Source: Pelagicoccus sp. SDUM812003 (lineage in GTDB: Bacteria > Verrucomicrobiota > Verrucomicrobiia > Opitutales > Opitutaceae). Taken from it: DNA of 64,000 nt. The stretch spans positions 372,001-436,000 of the forward strand of contig NZ_JARXHY010000004.1 of NCBI RefSeq assembly GCF_031127815.1, written 5' to 3'. This document shows, piece by piece, positions 35,511 to 44,187 of this stretch. How positions within the stretch are numbered: the first letter of the stretch is position 1; each line of letters begins with the position of its first letter. The position numbers were made by a program, and so were the translations under genes. The notes beneath the pieces are model-generated. The model searched no databases. It was not told the DNA's origin and saw only the letters and a program-made list of their open reading frames with translations.

Positions 35511-36245
35511 TCAGACCGATTGGCTGAGCAGGAATTCGAGGTAGGGAAGGTCGGCGGGCGTGGTGAGTTTGGGATTGGGTCGCTGGTTGTCGATGAAGAC
35601 GACGGGTTGGCCGAGGGACTCGATTGCGGAGAGATCGTCGGTGATGGGGCGATTTTCCGCGACGATTCGTTGATAGGCTTCGAGGATGAGGGCTCGGCGA
35701 AAGGTTTGAGGCGTTTCCATGGCCCAGAGCTTGGAGCGGTCGACCGTGGCAAGCTGGTAGGCAGTTTGCTGGGAGCTCGGGCTCGAAGAGCTGGAGCTGA
35801 CGGACTTTAAGGTGTCGGTCACCGGGCGTGCCAGGCAAGCGGCTCCCGTTTCCGCGGCAGCGGCGATGGAAACGCGGATGGCTTGCGGAGTGACGCAGGG
35901 GCGAGCGCAGTCGTGGATGAGCACGATTTCGGTGGCGGGCGGGCAGGCTTGCAAGCCTGCCCAAACGGAGTCCTTGCGTTCGGCTCCGCCGCGAGTGAAA
36001 GAGGATGACAGGGTTGGCGGGATGAGCGGCTTGATGAGGGTTTCTTGCTCGTGGTCGCGACAAACGACAACCAGGCGCTGTACCGCGCCGCTGGCGACGA
36101 AGGCGGCGATGGAGTGGGCGATGACCGGTTTGCCTGCTAGGCAGGCGAGGATTTTGTCCGCGACGGCGCCGCGCATGCGGTTTCCCGAACCTCCCGCCAG
36201 GAGGATGGCGGCGGAGCGAAGGGAAGGAGTGGGCGGGGTGCTCAT
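35511..36245 (-). CDS. ispD: 2-C-methyl-D-erythritol 4-phosphate cytidylyltransferase
   Basis: IspD makes CDP-methylerythritol from CTP and MEP. The 244-residue protein has the nucleotidyl loop AILLAGGSGNRM. The Lys of ADKILACLAGKPV stands in the usual catalytic place, and IHDCARPCVTP is the metal/CTP site. TPQTFRRALI and TDDLSAIE are normal. A Ser-rich stretch (VSSSSSSPSSQQ, about 149-160) is inserted before YQLATVDR and is unusual. It lies 30 bases downstream of pyrF. Confidence 0.94.
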   Translation of the reverse strand: MSTPPTPSLRSAAILLAGGSGNRMRGAVADKILACLAGKPVIAHSIAAFVASGAVQRLVVVCRDHEQETLIKPLIPPTLSSSFTRGGAERKDSVWAGLQACPPATEIVLIHDCARPCVTPQAIRVSIAAAAETGAACLARPVTDTLKSVSSSSSSPSSQQTAYQLATVDRSKLWAMETPQTFRRALILEAYQRIVAENRPITDDLSAIESLGQPVVFIDNQRPNPKLTTPADLPYLEFLLSQSV

Positions 36246-36275
36246 GGGGGGTGCGGCTGGCCCGGCGGTCCAGCC

Positions 36276-36992
36276 CTACCGTTGCAGTTCCGCGTTGATC
36301 GAAGCGACCACGGCGGCGGGGTCTTCGGCTCCGTAGATCGGGCGGCCCACCACGATGAAGTTCGAACCGACCTCGCGGGCTTGTGCGGGGGTCATGATGC
36401 GCTTCTGATCGCCCGCGGCGGAACCGGTGGGACGCACGCCAGGCGTGACCAAGGTGAAGTGGTTTCCAAACGCGGCTCGCAAGGTTTGCACCTCGTGGGT
36501 GGAGCAGACCAGGCCGGACATGCCGGCATCCTTGGCCAAGCTCGCCAGTTGGGCCACGCGGTCGGCGGGCGTCTGTTGGATGCCCAGCAGATCTAGGCTG
36601 CTTTGATCCATGGAGGTGAGCACCGTGACACCCAGCAACTGGAGGTTCGGGTTGATGTTTTCCTGGGCTTTGACGGCCCATTCCATCATCTCCTTGCCGC
36701 CGCAGGTGTGGATGGTGAGCATCTGTATTGGCAGTTTACCTACGGATTCCACGGCTTTGGCCACGGTGTTGGGGATGTCGTGCAGCTTGAGATCGAGAAA
36801 GACGTTCACGCCCAGATCGGCGATCTGGCGCACGTAGTCGGGGCCGTACTTGGTGAACATCTGCAGGCCGATCTTGGCCCATCTCAGCTCGGGACCCGCT
36901 TTTTCGAGGAGGTCGAGCGCGTCCGCGCGGTCTTCGATGTCCAGGGCGAGGATGAGCTCGCAGGCGTTTTTGCTTTGATTGGTATCCGACAT
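36276..36992 (-). CDS. pyrF: Orotidine 5'-phosphate decarboxylase
   Basis: PyrF makes UMP from OMP in pyrimidine synthesis. The 238-residue enzyme shows LILALDIEDRADALDLL, then WAKIGLQMFTKYG and the catalytic signature FLDLKLHDIPNTV (Lys-Asp-x-x-x pattern). LVTPGVRPTGSAAGDQKR and FIVVGRPIYG line the phosphate site. It is first in a minus-strand run of pyrF-ispD-ispF-opp genes. Its start is only 23 bases from ispE on the other strand, so the two promoters must overlap. Confidence 0.96.
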   Translation of the reverse strand: MSDTNQSKNACELILALDIEDRADALDLLEKAGPELRWAKIGLQMFTKYGPDYVRQIADLGVNVFLDLKLHDIPNTVAKAVESVGKLPIQMLTIHTCGGKEMMEWAVKAQENINPNLQLLGVTVLTSMDQSSLDLLGIQQTPADRVAQLASLAKDAGMSGLVCSTHEVQTLRAAFGNHFTLVTPGVRPTGSAAGDQKRIMTPAQAREVGSNFIVVGRPIYGAEDPAAVVASINAELQR

Positions 36993-37015
36993 GTAGGTTT
37001 TTGTTTGCGGCGACT

Positions 37016-37900
37016 ATGGGACAAATCGAGGTTTTCAGTCCAGCAAAGATCAACCTGTTTCTATCGGTCGTCGGCCGCATGGAAACTGGCTTCCACCAGC
37101 TGGCGAGTTTGGTGGCTCCGCTGGAGTTTGGGGATCGACTGAAAATCGAAGCTCGGGAGGCCTCAGCTTCCTCGGTGGAGCTGAGCTGCTCGGACGCTAC
37201 GCTGCCTACCGACGAGCGAAACCTGGCCTACGCGGCGGCGGTGGCGTTTCTGGCGCGGTTCGACTTGAGTTGGAAGGTTCGCATCGATCTGGAAAAACGC
37301 ATCCCGCACGGGGCGGGCTTGGGGGGCGGGAGCAGCAACGCGTCCGCGGTTTTGGAAGGCTTAAACGCGCTTTCCGGCCAGCGGGCTTCCAAGCAGGAGC
37401 TGCAGGAACTCGCGGCGCGGCTGGGCTCGGATTGTCCGTTGTTTCTCGCTCGTCGGCCGGTGATCATGCGCGGACGCGGCGAGCTGCTGAGCGATCTGCC
37501 GGAGGGCCCGCGCCAGAGCCTGTCCGGTCAACGCGTGGTGCTGTTCAAACCCAGTTTTCCCATCGGAACCGCCTGGGCCTATGGCAGCTTGGCTAAGCGG
37601 GAAAACGGCTACGACGATCCGGCCTGGGCGGAGTCGCGCCTGTCGGCGTGGAGGGAAGGGGAACTCCAGTTGCGGGAGCTGCTGCACAACAGTTTTGCAG
37701 CGGTCGCATACCGCAAGTACCTCGCCTTGCCGGTCCTTGATAAGAAGCTCGAATCGGCCGGAATCGACATGCTAATGTCGGGTAGCGGCAGTTGCTGTTT
37801 CGCCTTGGTTAGCAAGGATAAGGAGGAATCGGCGATACGCGAGATAGTGACGAAGACCTGGGGTCCTCGGACCTTTTGGGGCATGTCAAAACTAATATAA
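37016..37900 (+). CDS. ispE: 4-diphosphocytidyl-2-C-methyl-D-erythritol kinase
   Basis: IspE phosphorylates CDP-methylerythritol between the IspD and IspF steps. I use ATG 37016 (294 residues); a TTG at 37001 is possible. Motifs: SPAKINLFLSVVGRMETGFHQL (usually DGYHxL), the GHMP ATP loop IPHGAGLGGGSSNASA, and the C-terminal GHMP loop MSGSGSCCFAL. With ispD and ispF nearby on the other strand, three MEP-pathway genes meet here. Length is normal. Confidence 0.95.
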   Translation: MGQIEVFSPAKINLFLSVVGRMETGFHQLASLVAPLEFGDRLKIEAREASASSVELSCSDATLPTDERNLAYAAAVAFLARFDLSWKVRIDLEKRIPHGAGLGGGSSNASAVLEGLNALSGQRASKQELQELAARLGSDCPLFLARRPVIMRGRGELLSDLPEGPRQSLSGQRVVLFKPSFPIGTAWAYGSLAKRENGYDDPAWAESRLSAWREGELQLRELLHNSFAAVAYRKYLALPVLDKKLESAGIDMLMSGSGSCCFALVSKDKEESAIREIVTKTWGPRTFWGMSKLI

Positions 37901-38009
37901 TGATATTGACGGGCCTATGAGGTATTTCATCTTGAGGCGTTCGCCGAACCAGTTTGCTATGGATGCTTCTTGCTCCTAGCCTTCCTTTCCCGTCTTCTTC
38001 ACTCTGCAA

Positions 38010-39776
38010 ATGGAACCCACTGATAAACAGGAATCTGTCTTCGAAGGGATCGCTGCCTCGCCAGGGATCGCTCACGGGCAGGCCTTTCTGTTGACGCATC
38101 GCGAAATCACCGTGCCGGAGTATTCGATAAGCGCGGACAAGATCGATGCAGAGGTGGATCGTTTGGACAATGCGATCGTCAAGACGCGCCAGCAGATTCA
38201 GAAGATCCAAAACGAGATTCGCGGAACGATCGGCGAGGATGAGGCCCGAATCTTCGACGCTCACCTTCTGGTTCTGGAAGATCAGGCTTTGATCGGCGAA
38301 GCCATTCGAGATATGCAGACCGAGCTCAGCAACATCGAGAGCTCGATCTGGAAAATCGGACATCGCTACGTCGAGGCTTTCGCTCAGATCGACGACGAGT
38401 ATTTGAAGGAGCGGGCCAGCGACATTCGCGATGTGATGCGGCGCTTGCTCAGCAACCTGACCGGCGAGCAGCTGCAGCACTTGGGCGAGTTCGTGAACAA
38501 CAAAGTTCTGGTGGCTCACGATGTGACGCCGTCCGACTCAGCCTCCATGGATCAGGCGAACCTGCTGGGCATCGTGACGGACGCTGGCAGCAAGACTAGC
38601 CACGCGGTGATCGTAGCTCGGTCCATGAACATCCCTGCGGTGGTTGGCTTGGGGGACATCACCTCCAAGATCAATCAGAACGCGGTGATTCTGGTGGATG
38701 GATACGACGGCAAGGTCGTCGTCAACCCCAGCGAGGCCACGCTGTTTCGTTACGGAAAGCTGAAGGACAAGAAGCGTTCGCTGGAGAAGCGAATGATCGA
38801 GTATTCGAAGGAGGCTTCGGCGACGCGCGACGGCCATCCGGTCAAGCTGATGGCCAACATAGAAAAGGCCGATGAAGCGGAGCGCGCCTTGGAGTTGGGA
38901 GCTGACGGCATCGGGCTTTTTCGCTCGGAGTATCTTTTTATGAACACGCACAAGCTGCCGACGGAGGAGGAGCAGTTTCAGGCGTACAGGAAGGCTGTGG
39001 AAAAGATGAACGGCCTGTCGGTAACCATTCGCACCTTGGATCTCGGCGGCGACAAGGTTTTCGATTCATCGGAGGTTTCGATGTACCGCGAGTCGAATCC
39101 GTTTCTTGGATACAGAGCGGTTCGGTTCTGCCTCGATCACGAAAACGTATTCAAAGCGCAATTGCGAGCAATCCTCCGGGCGAGCGCCTTCGGGGACGTG
39201 CGCATCATGTATCCGATGATCAGCGGCGCTTTGGAGCTGAGCCAGTGCAACGCTCTGCTAGAGACCACCAAGAACGAGCTTCGTACGGAGGGGATCGCGT
39301 TTGACGAAAAGATCAAGACTGGCGCCATGATCGAGATCCCTAGCGCTGCGATCGCGGCGGACACCTTGGTGGAAGGTTCGGATTTCTTCAGCATCGGCAC
39401 GAACGACCTCATTCAGTACTTGATCGCGGTGGATCGTCTCAACGATCGCGTGGCCCATCTTTACGAGCCCACGCATCCCGCGGTGGTGCGCACGCTGAAC
39501 ATGATCGTCGAGGCGGCCCGAAAGGGTAAGATCGGTGTTAGCATTTGTGGCGAAGTGGCTGGTGATCCGGTGATGGTTCCGCTGTTGGTGGGGCTAGGGA
39601 TGGAGTGCCTGAGCATGTCGTCCACCTTGCTGCCCAACGTGAAGTTCGTGGTGCAAAACATGGACATGAGCGAAGCCAAGGCCATCGCGAAAATGGCTTT
39701 GGAGGAGACCGACGGCTCGGTGATCCTGGAGCACCTGCTCGACTTCTATACCTCGCGCATGGATCAGCTTTATTAG
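38010..39776 (+). CDS. ptsI: PTS enzyme I (phosphoenolpyruvate-protein phosphotransferase)
   Basis: The 588-residue cytoplasmic enzyme passes phosphate from PEP to HPr. His198 in GSKTSHAVIVARSMNIPAV is the phosphorylated residue. The PEP domain has GIGLFRSEYLFM, LDLGGDKV, NPFLGYRAVR, FFSIGTNDLIQYLIAVDR and the catalytic Cys in ICGEVAGDP. All steps should be intact. There is no ptsH (HPr) or enzyme II nearby. It may serve a regulatory PTS or an HPr encoded elsewhere. It follows ispE by 109 bases and is probably transcribed from its own promoter. Confidence 0.95.
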   Translation: MEPTDKQESVFEGIAASPGIAHGQAFLLTHREITVPEYSISADKIDAEVDRLDNAIVKTRQQIQKIQNEIRGTIGEDEARIFDAHLLVLEDQALIGEAIRDMQTELSNIESSIWKIGHRYVEAFAQIDDEYLKERASDIRDVMRRLLSNLTGEQLQHLGEFVNNKVLVAHDVTPSDSASMDQANLLGIVTDAGSKTSHAVIVARSMNIPAVVGLGDITSKINQNAVILVDGYDGKVVVNPSEATLFRYGKLKDKKRSLEKRMIEYSKEASATRDGHPVKLMANIEKADEAERALELGADGIGLFRSEYLFMNTHKLPTEEEQFQAYRKAVEKMNGLSVTIRTLDLGGDKVFDSSEVSMYRESNPFLGYRAVRFCLDHENVFKAQLRAILRASAFGDVRIMYPMISGALELSQCNALLETTKNELRTEGIAFDEKIKTGAMIEIPSAAIAADTLVEGSDFFSIGTNDLIQYLIAVDRLNDRVAHLYEPTHPAVVRTLNMIVEAARKGKIGVSICGEVAGDPVMVPLLVGLGMECLSMSSTLLPNVKFVVQNMDMSEAKAIAKMALEETDGSVILEHLLDFYTSRMDQLY

Positions 39777-39874
39777 GTCCGGGCCGGATGTGGCGCGACT
39801 TTGCCCAGCGTCGGTTGGGCTGTTGTTGCATGAAGCGCGTCCGGAGTTCCCGCTCCAGCTTCGGCTGGCGCAAT

Positions 39875-40807
39875 CTAGGGGCGGATGCCGCTGGCCAGCA
39901 GCGTTTCGAACTGCGGTTCTTCGTCCTCCTTTGAGACCGAGGTGACTTCCACGTTTTCCAGCCCTGCTTCCTTCAGCCAGCGATGGAGCTGGTTTTCGGC
40001 GAAGCCGAGCCAGTGGTCGGCGTAGAGCTCGCGGGCCTTTTCGAAGGAGTGCTCCTTCAAGTCCAGCACCACCAGACGGCCGCCGGGCTTGAGGATGCGC
40101 GCCGCTTCCTGGATGGCCCGCTCAGGATGGATGGCGTGGTGCAGGGCCTGGCTTAGCAGGGCCAGGTGCACGCTTTGGTCGGGTAGAGGAACCTTTTCGA
40201 TGTCGCCAAGCAGGTATTCGAGGTTTTCCAAGCTGTTTCGCTTCGCTAGATCGGTGCCGACCTCCACCATGCGCGGAGAGCTGTCGACGCAGTAGACGCG
40301 CTCCGCTCGGCGGGCCAGCAGCTGGGAGATCAGACCTTCGCCGGCGCCCAGATCGGCCACGCGGATTTCGGGAACGAGGTAGAGGAGGAAATGGCCGATG
40401 CCTTCCCAGGAGCGCCCTGGACAGTAGTTTTTTCCCAAGCGTCCCGCGATGAGGTTGAAATACTCCTCGGCCTGTCGACGCCGTTTGGCGATGACGCGTT
40501 CCAGGCTTTCCTGGTCCTCCACGATCTCCTGCGAATCGCCCACGGAATTCAGGGCGGCGTCGAGCAGGGACCGTTCGTGAGCAGGCAGCCGCGGGCTGAG
40601 CGAATAGAAGGATTTCTTTCCTTCGCGCCGATCGGCGACCAGCTCGTTTTGGCGAAGAATGGCCAGTTGCGACGAGATGCGGGATTGGGCCATGCCTAGG
40701 GCCTCCTGCAGTTCGGCTACGGAAAGTTCGTCCTGGTTGAGCAGATTCAGGATGCGGAGCCGTGTCTGGTCGGCGAGGGTCTTGAGGATATCCCAGGCAG
40801 GTTTCAT
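39875..40807 (-). CDS. ArsR-type regulator fused to SAM methyltransferase
   Basis: The 310-residue protein starts at ATG 40807; the open frame upstream is unlikely. Residues 1-90 form an ArsR winged helix (ILKTLADQTRLRILNLLNQD, ELQEALGMAQSRISSQLAIL). The rest is a class I methyltransferase with VADLGAGEGLISQLLA, VYCVDSSPRMVEVG and LALLSQALHHAIHPERAI. This fused architecture is widespread and often lies near methionine or S-adenosylhomocysteine genes, where SAM/SAH binding might tune repression. Here no such neighbour is present. The metal-binding Cys pairs of ArsR are absent. Confidence 0.88.
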   Translation of the reverse strand: MKPAWDILKTLADQTRLRILNLLNQDELSVAELQEALGMAQSRISSQLAILRQNELVADRREGKKSFYSLSPRLPAHERSLLDAALNSVGDSQEIVEDQESLERVIAKRRRQAEEYFNLIAGRLGKNYCPGRSWEGIGHFLLYLVPEIRVADLGAGEGLISQLLARRAERVYCVDSSPRMVEVGTDLAKRNSLENLEYLLGDIEKVPLPDQSVHLALLSQALHHAIHPERAIQEAARILKPGGRLVVLDLKEHSFEKARELYADHWLGFAENQLHRWLKEAGLENVEVTSVSKEDEEPQFETLLASGIRP

Positions 40808-40913
40808 TGGGTGTCGAGGGCTGAAGACTGGAGGCAGAACGCGGCGGGCGAAAGGAAAATGTTGGGCCGGACGGGTTTGGAGCGGGCTCGAGGCGTTGCG
40901 TGCGGGCAGGCGC

Positions 40914-40948
40914 AAAAAAAACGCCGTCCCTGATCGGGAACGGCGTTT
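40914..40948 (-). terminator. Terminator of the long greA gene
   Basis: On the minus strand, AACGCCGTTCCC and GGGACGGCGTT pair around a short loop and are followed by eight T. It lies 35 bases after the greA stop. Confidence 0.92.
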
Positions 40949-40982
40949 GAAGGAAAAAGGGTTCGCGCCGGGAGGCGGCTTA

Positions 40983-42839
40983 TCAGCTTTTGACCAGGTC
41001 CACGTAGCGAGCGATGCTGGCCACGGTGAGCTTGCTCTCGGTGTCCTCGATCTTCAAGACCACTTCGTCGCCCACGGTCTTGCCCAGCAAGCTCTTGCCG
41101 AGCGGCGTCTGGTAGGAGATGATCTGGTTGGCGGGATCGCTGTCCCAGGCCCCGAGAATGGTGTAGGTCACCTCGTTGCCGTCTTCGTCGTTGAGGGTGA
41201 CCACGCTGCCGATGCCGGCGTTGGAGGTCGTTGCCGAAGTGAAGTCGGTGATTTGCGCCTTCTGAAGATCGGCTTCGAGCAGGTTTCGGCGTGACATGAG
41301 AACCTGCTGGTCCTGCTTGGCCATCTTGTACTCGGAGTTTTCCTTGAGGTCGCCCAGTTCGCGAGCTTCGGCGATGGCCTTGCTGTTTTCCGGGATCTTC
41401 TTCTGGACCAGGTCTTCCAGTTCCGATACGGCCTTTTCGTAGCTCTCTTTGGAAACCATGAGGCCCTGGCTTTGCTGGGTCTCGTCGGACTCCAACAGGG
41501 ACTGAACGGTGGGGAAGAGTTTGATGAAGCGAGCCAGCAGAGACTTCTTGGTCAGTTCCTCGAAGCCTTGGTTAAGCAGAAGATTGTTCGCCAAGTCCTT
41601 GGCGGTCTCGGAGTCCGCGGTGCCGAGCAGGTCGGGGATGAGGTCGCGGTCTTCGCTGAGAATGTCCGCCAATGGAATGCGACGGGCGCTGGAGGACTGC
41701 AGGGCCTCGTAGTCGATAGCGAAGAAGATGGAGTTGAGCAGGCGAGGTTGGATCATGTCCTGAATGAGATCCGCGTACTTCTTGGAGTGGCGGTTCTTGA
41801 CGATCCACAGCAGCACCGGCTCCTTGAGGTTCTGCTCGGTCTGCCAGCGGATGAGCGTCTCCTTGATCTCGTCGCCGAAGCCGTTTTCGATCAGGAAGTT
41901 GATGCAGTCGGTGGTGAACTTGCCGGAGCTGTTCTTGAGCAGGTTGAAACAGATTTCCTTCCAGTCGGCGGGGTGGGAGGCCTTGATGGCTTTCAGGGCG
42001 CGGCCCTGCTGGTTGGTAGGCAGTTCGTCGATCAATGCGTCGAGGCCTTGGATGTCGGAGAGGATCTGAACTACGGAGGGTTCGAAGTCTTCCACATTCA
42101 CATCCAGCAAGCGGGCGAAGTCGTTTCGGATCCAGGCGCCCTTCAGCTTTTCGGCCGAGGTGAGCTGGTTGGACTCGCGCACTGCAGTCGCCAGCGTGTG
42201 AAGGATCAAGCCCAGCTGATCGCGCAATTCCTCCAGGTGATCGCCTGCGGTCTCGAGCAGCTTCTCCGCGAGCACCACGCGTCGCTTGGCGGATTGGGTG
42301 GCGTTGTAGTCCTCGATGATTTCCTCTTCCAGGGTGACCGGTTCCTCGCGCAGCACGTACATGCCAGTCTTGCGGGCGGGCACGGAGATGCGTGGGTCCT
42401 TGTTGAGCAGCTTCTTGGTGGCGGTCCACCATTTCTTGTACTTGATCGGTCCGATGACGCGTGCGAGCACGCTCTCGATCTCCGCGGTGCTGGCGGCGAA
42501 ATTCTGGTACTGCTTGAGCAGCTCGACGATGAGCTCGGTGGGCTTGTTGGAAACGAGGTCTTCTACGGCGGCCGGTTCCAGCTCCTTGCGCACCAGCAGG
42601 TGGTCCGGCTTGAGGACCTGCATGGTGCCGACGCAGAATCCCGGGTCCATGCGGTGGCCCTGCTTGTCTTCGAAGTCGATGACCAACTTCTTGTCGGCTG
42701 CGTCGTAGTCCTTGATCTGACCGAAGCCCCAGCTCTGATGGATGCAGTAGTTTCCTGGCTGCATCGACTCGAGCTTGGCCTTTGCTGCTTTCAGCTCGGG
42801 CTTTCTTGATATGATTTCTGTTACGGCTTCTTCGTTCAT
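40983..42839 (-). CDS. greA: Long GreA-family transcription elongation factor
   Basis: The 618-residue product ends in a full GreA module. The coiled-coil hairpin (about 468-535) carries GDLKENSEY at 496-504, the acidic tip that stimulates RNA cleavage by stalled RNA polymerase. The FKBP-like C-domain shows IGSVVTLNDEDGNEVTYTILG and SYQTPLGKSLLGKTVGDEV. The first 460 residues are extra. They contain a Tudor/CarD-like N-part (HQSWGFGQIKDYDAADKKLV, then FCVGTMQVLKPDHLLVR) and helical repeats. E. coli GreA has about 158 residues; Chlamydia GreA is known to be similarly long, so the form is a lineage trait. The extension may contact RNA polymerase or DNA (inference). Confidence 0.92.
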   Translation of the reverse strand: MNEEAVTEIISRKPELKAAKAKLESMQPGNYCIHQSWGFGQIKDYDAADKKLVIDFEDKQGHRMDPGFCVGTMQVLKPDHLLVRKELEPAAVEDLVSNKPTELIVELLKQYQNFAASTAEIESVLARVIGPIKYKKWWTATKKLLNKDPRISVPARKTGMYVLREEPVTLEEEIIEDYNATQSAKRRVVLAEKLLETAGDHLEELRDQLGLILHTLATAVRESNQLTSAEKLKGAWIRNDFARLLDVNVEDFEPSVVQILSDIQGLDALIDELPTNQQGRALKAIKASHPADWKEICFNLLKNSSGKFTTDCINFLIENGFGDEIKETLIRWQTEQNLKEPVLLWIVKNRHSKKYADLIQDMIQPRLLNSIFFAIDYEALQSSSARRIPLADILSEDRDLIPDLLGTADSETAKDLANNLLLNQGFEELTKKSLLARFIKLFPTVQSLLESDETQQSQGLMVSKESYEKAVSELEDLVQKKIPENSKAIAEARELGDLKENSEYKMAKQDQQVLMSRRNLLEADLQKAQITDFTSATTSNAGIGSVVTLNDEDGNEVTYTILGAWDSDPANQIISYQTPLGKSLLGKTVGDEVVLKIEDTESKLTVASIARYVDLVKS

Positions 42840-42930
42840 CTTTGTGTAAAGAGACTAAAGATTTAACAGAGACGTCTTTTTTAGCAGTTGTCAATGAGAC
42901 AGCTCGTTCATCAAGGTTCGCCCTAGTAGG

Positions 42931-44187
42931 ATGAAGAACGATTCATGGAGTTTAGCGGTAGAGATGGTGTCGGAATTCCTTAGGAAACCTGCCCGCTTGT
43001 CGCACCTGATGGAGCGCCTGCCGCCGGATTTGGACCGCGGAACGAGAAGAACTTGTCAGTCGCTGCTTTATGGAACCGTCAGGCACTTGAGCTTGCTGCA
43101 AAAGGCCTTGGGCGAGTGTTTGCGCAAGCGTCCGAAACCGCCCGTGATGGCCTGTCTGCTGGTGGCTTCGCTGGAGCTGATGCAGCGCCCGGAAAACAAG
43201 GCGAAGATTGTTCATTTCGCGGTGGGAAAAATGGGGCGTCGTTTCGGTCCGCCCCAGAAATCACTGGCGAACGCGGTGCTGCGCAAGGTGTCGCTCCGCC
43301 TGCCGGAGCTCCTTTCGGGGGGAGCGGACACGGCGGAGGACATGAGCTGGCGGTACAGCCACCCGCAATGGCTGGTCCAGCGTTTCCTGGATCAGTTTGG
43401 AAAGGAGGATGCGCAGGCCTTGCTCCGCTGGAACCAGCGAGAGGCGGAGGTGTTCGCCCGTTGGCAAGGGGAGCCAGAGCCCAGCGGGGCTCTTGACGAA
43501 ACGCAGTGGAGCGGATTTTTTCGCGTCCGTCGAGAGGGATGGGCCGAAGTGGAGCGCTTGCTTCAGGAGGGCAGGCTCTACGTGCAGAACCCGGGCGCTC
43601 GAATCGCTCCCGAGCTGCTGGCCCAAGGGTTCTCAGGCGGGCGCGTCCTGGACCTTTGCTCGGCGCCGGGGGGGAAGTCGCTCTTGATCGATTCGCTGCT
43701 TGGTCCGGAGCTCGAGGAAATCGTGGCTTTCGATTTGGCCGGCCCGCGTTTCGAAAAGATGCTGGAGAATCTTCGACGCTATCGATCCCGTCGGATCCGA
43801 GCGGTGGCGGGAGATGTGGAAAGCCTATCGCCTGAGGCCCTCGGGACCTTCGAAGCGGTTTTGCTCGATACGCCATGCAGCAATACGGGTGTGCTGCAGC
43901 ACAAGGTGGATGCTCGCTGGCGCTTGAAGCCGGAAGACCTGCAGGCGCTGACCGAGCTGCAGCTCCGCTTTCTCAAACGAGCGGCGCCCTGCGTGGCGGA
44001 CGGAGGCGCTCTTATCTACAGCACTTGCAGCATCGATCGAGAGGAGAACGAAGCGGTCGTCGAGCGATTTCTCGAATCCGCCGAGGGTCGAGGCTTCGTG
44101 ATCGAAAGTGGCGTCGTATCGATGCCGTGGGTACACGGGCACGACGGATCCGGCGCGTTCCGAATGCGTCGCGAAGGTCCGGCCTAG
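42931..44187 (+). CDS. rsmB: 16S rRNA m5C methyltransferase (RsmB-like)
   Basis: A 418-residue enzyme. Residues 1-130 form a NusB-like RNA-binding domain ([32 protein letters not shown]). The SAM domain has [25 protein letters not shown] and two catalytic Cys: [18 protein letters not shown] and [12 protein letters not shown]. In E. coli RsmB methylates C967. The domain order favours RsmB over RsmF. The gene is divergent from greA and overlaps the convergent chemoreceptor gene by 4 bases. Confidence 0.9.
   Translation: MKNDSWSLAVEMVSEFLRKPARLSHLMERLPPDLDRGTRRTCQSLLYGTVRHLSLLQKALGECLRKRPKPPVMACLLVASLELMQRPENKAKIVHFAVGKMGRRFGPPQKSLANAVLRKVSLRLPELLSGGADTAEDMSWRYSHPQWLVQRFLDQFGKEDAQALLRWNQREAEVFARWQGEPEPSGALDETQWSGFFRVRREGWAEVERLLQEGRLYVQNPGARIAPELLAQGFSGGRVLDLCSAPGGKSLLIDSLLGPELEEIVAFDLAGPRFEKMLENLRRYRSRRIRAVAGDVESLSPEALGTFEAVLLDTPCSNTGVLQHKVDARWRLKPEDLQALTELQLRFLKRAAPCVADGGALIYSTCSIDREENEAVVERFLESAEGRGFVIESGVVSMPWVHGHDGSGAFRMRREGPA

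Noticed and set aside
35116-36681. 521-residue minus-strand frame across pyrF, ispD and ispF
   Set aside because: The only sensible proteins in this region are the three housekeeping enzymes in other frames. Its composition is that of an out-of-frame shadow.
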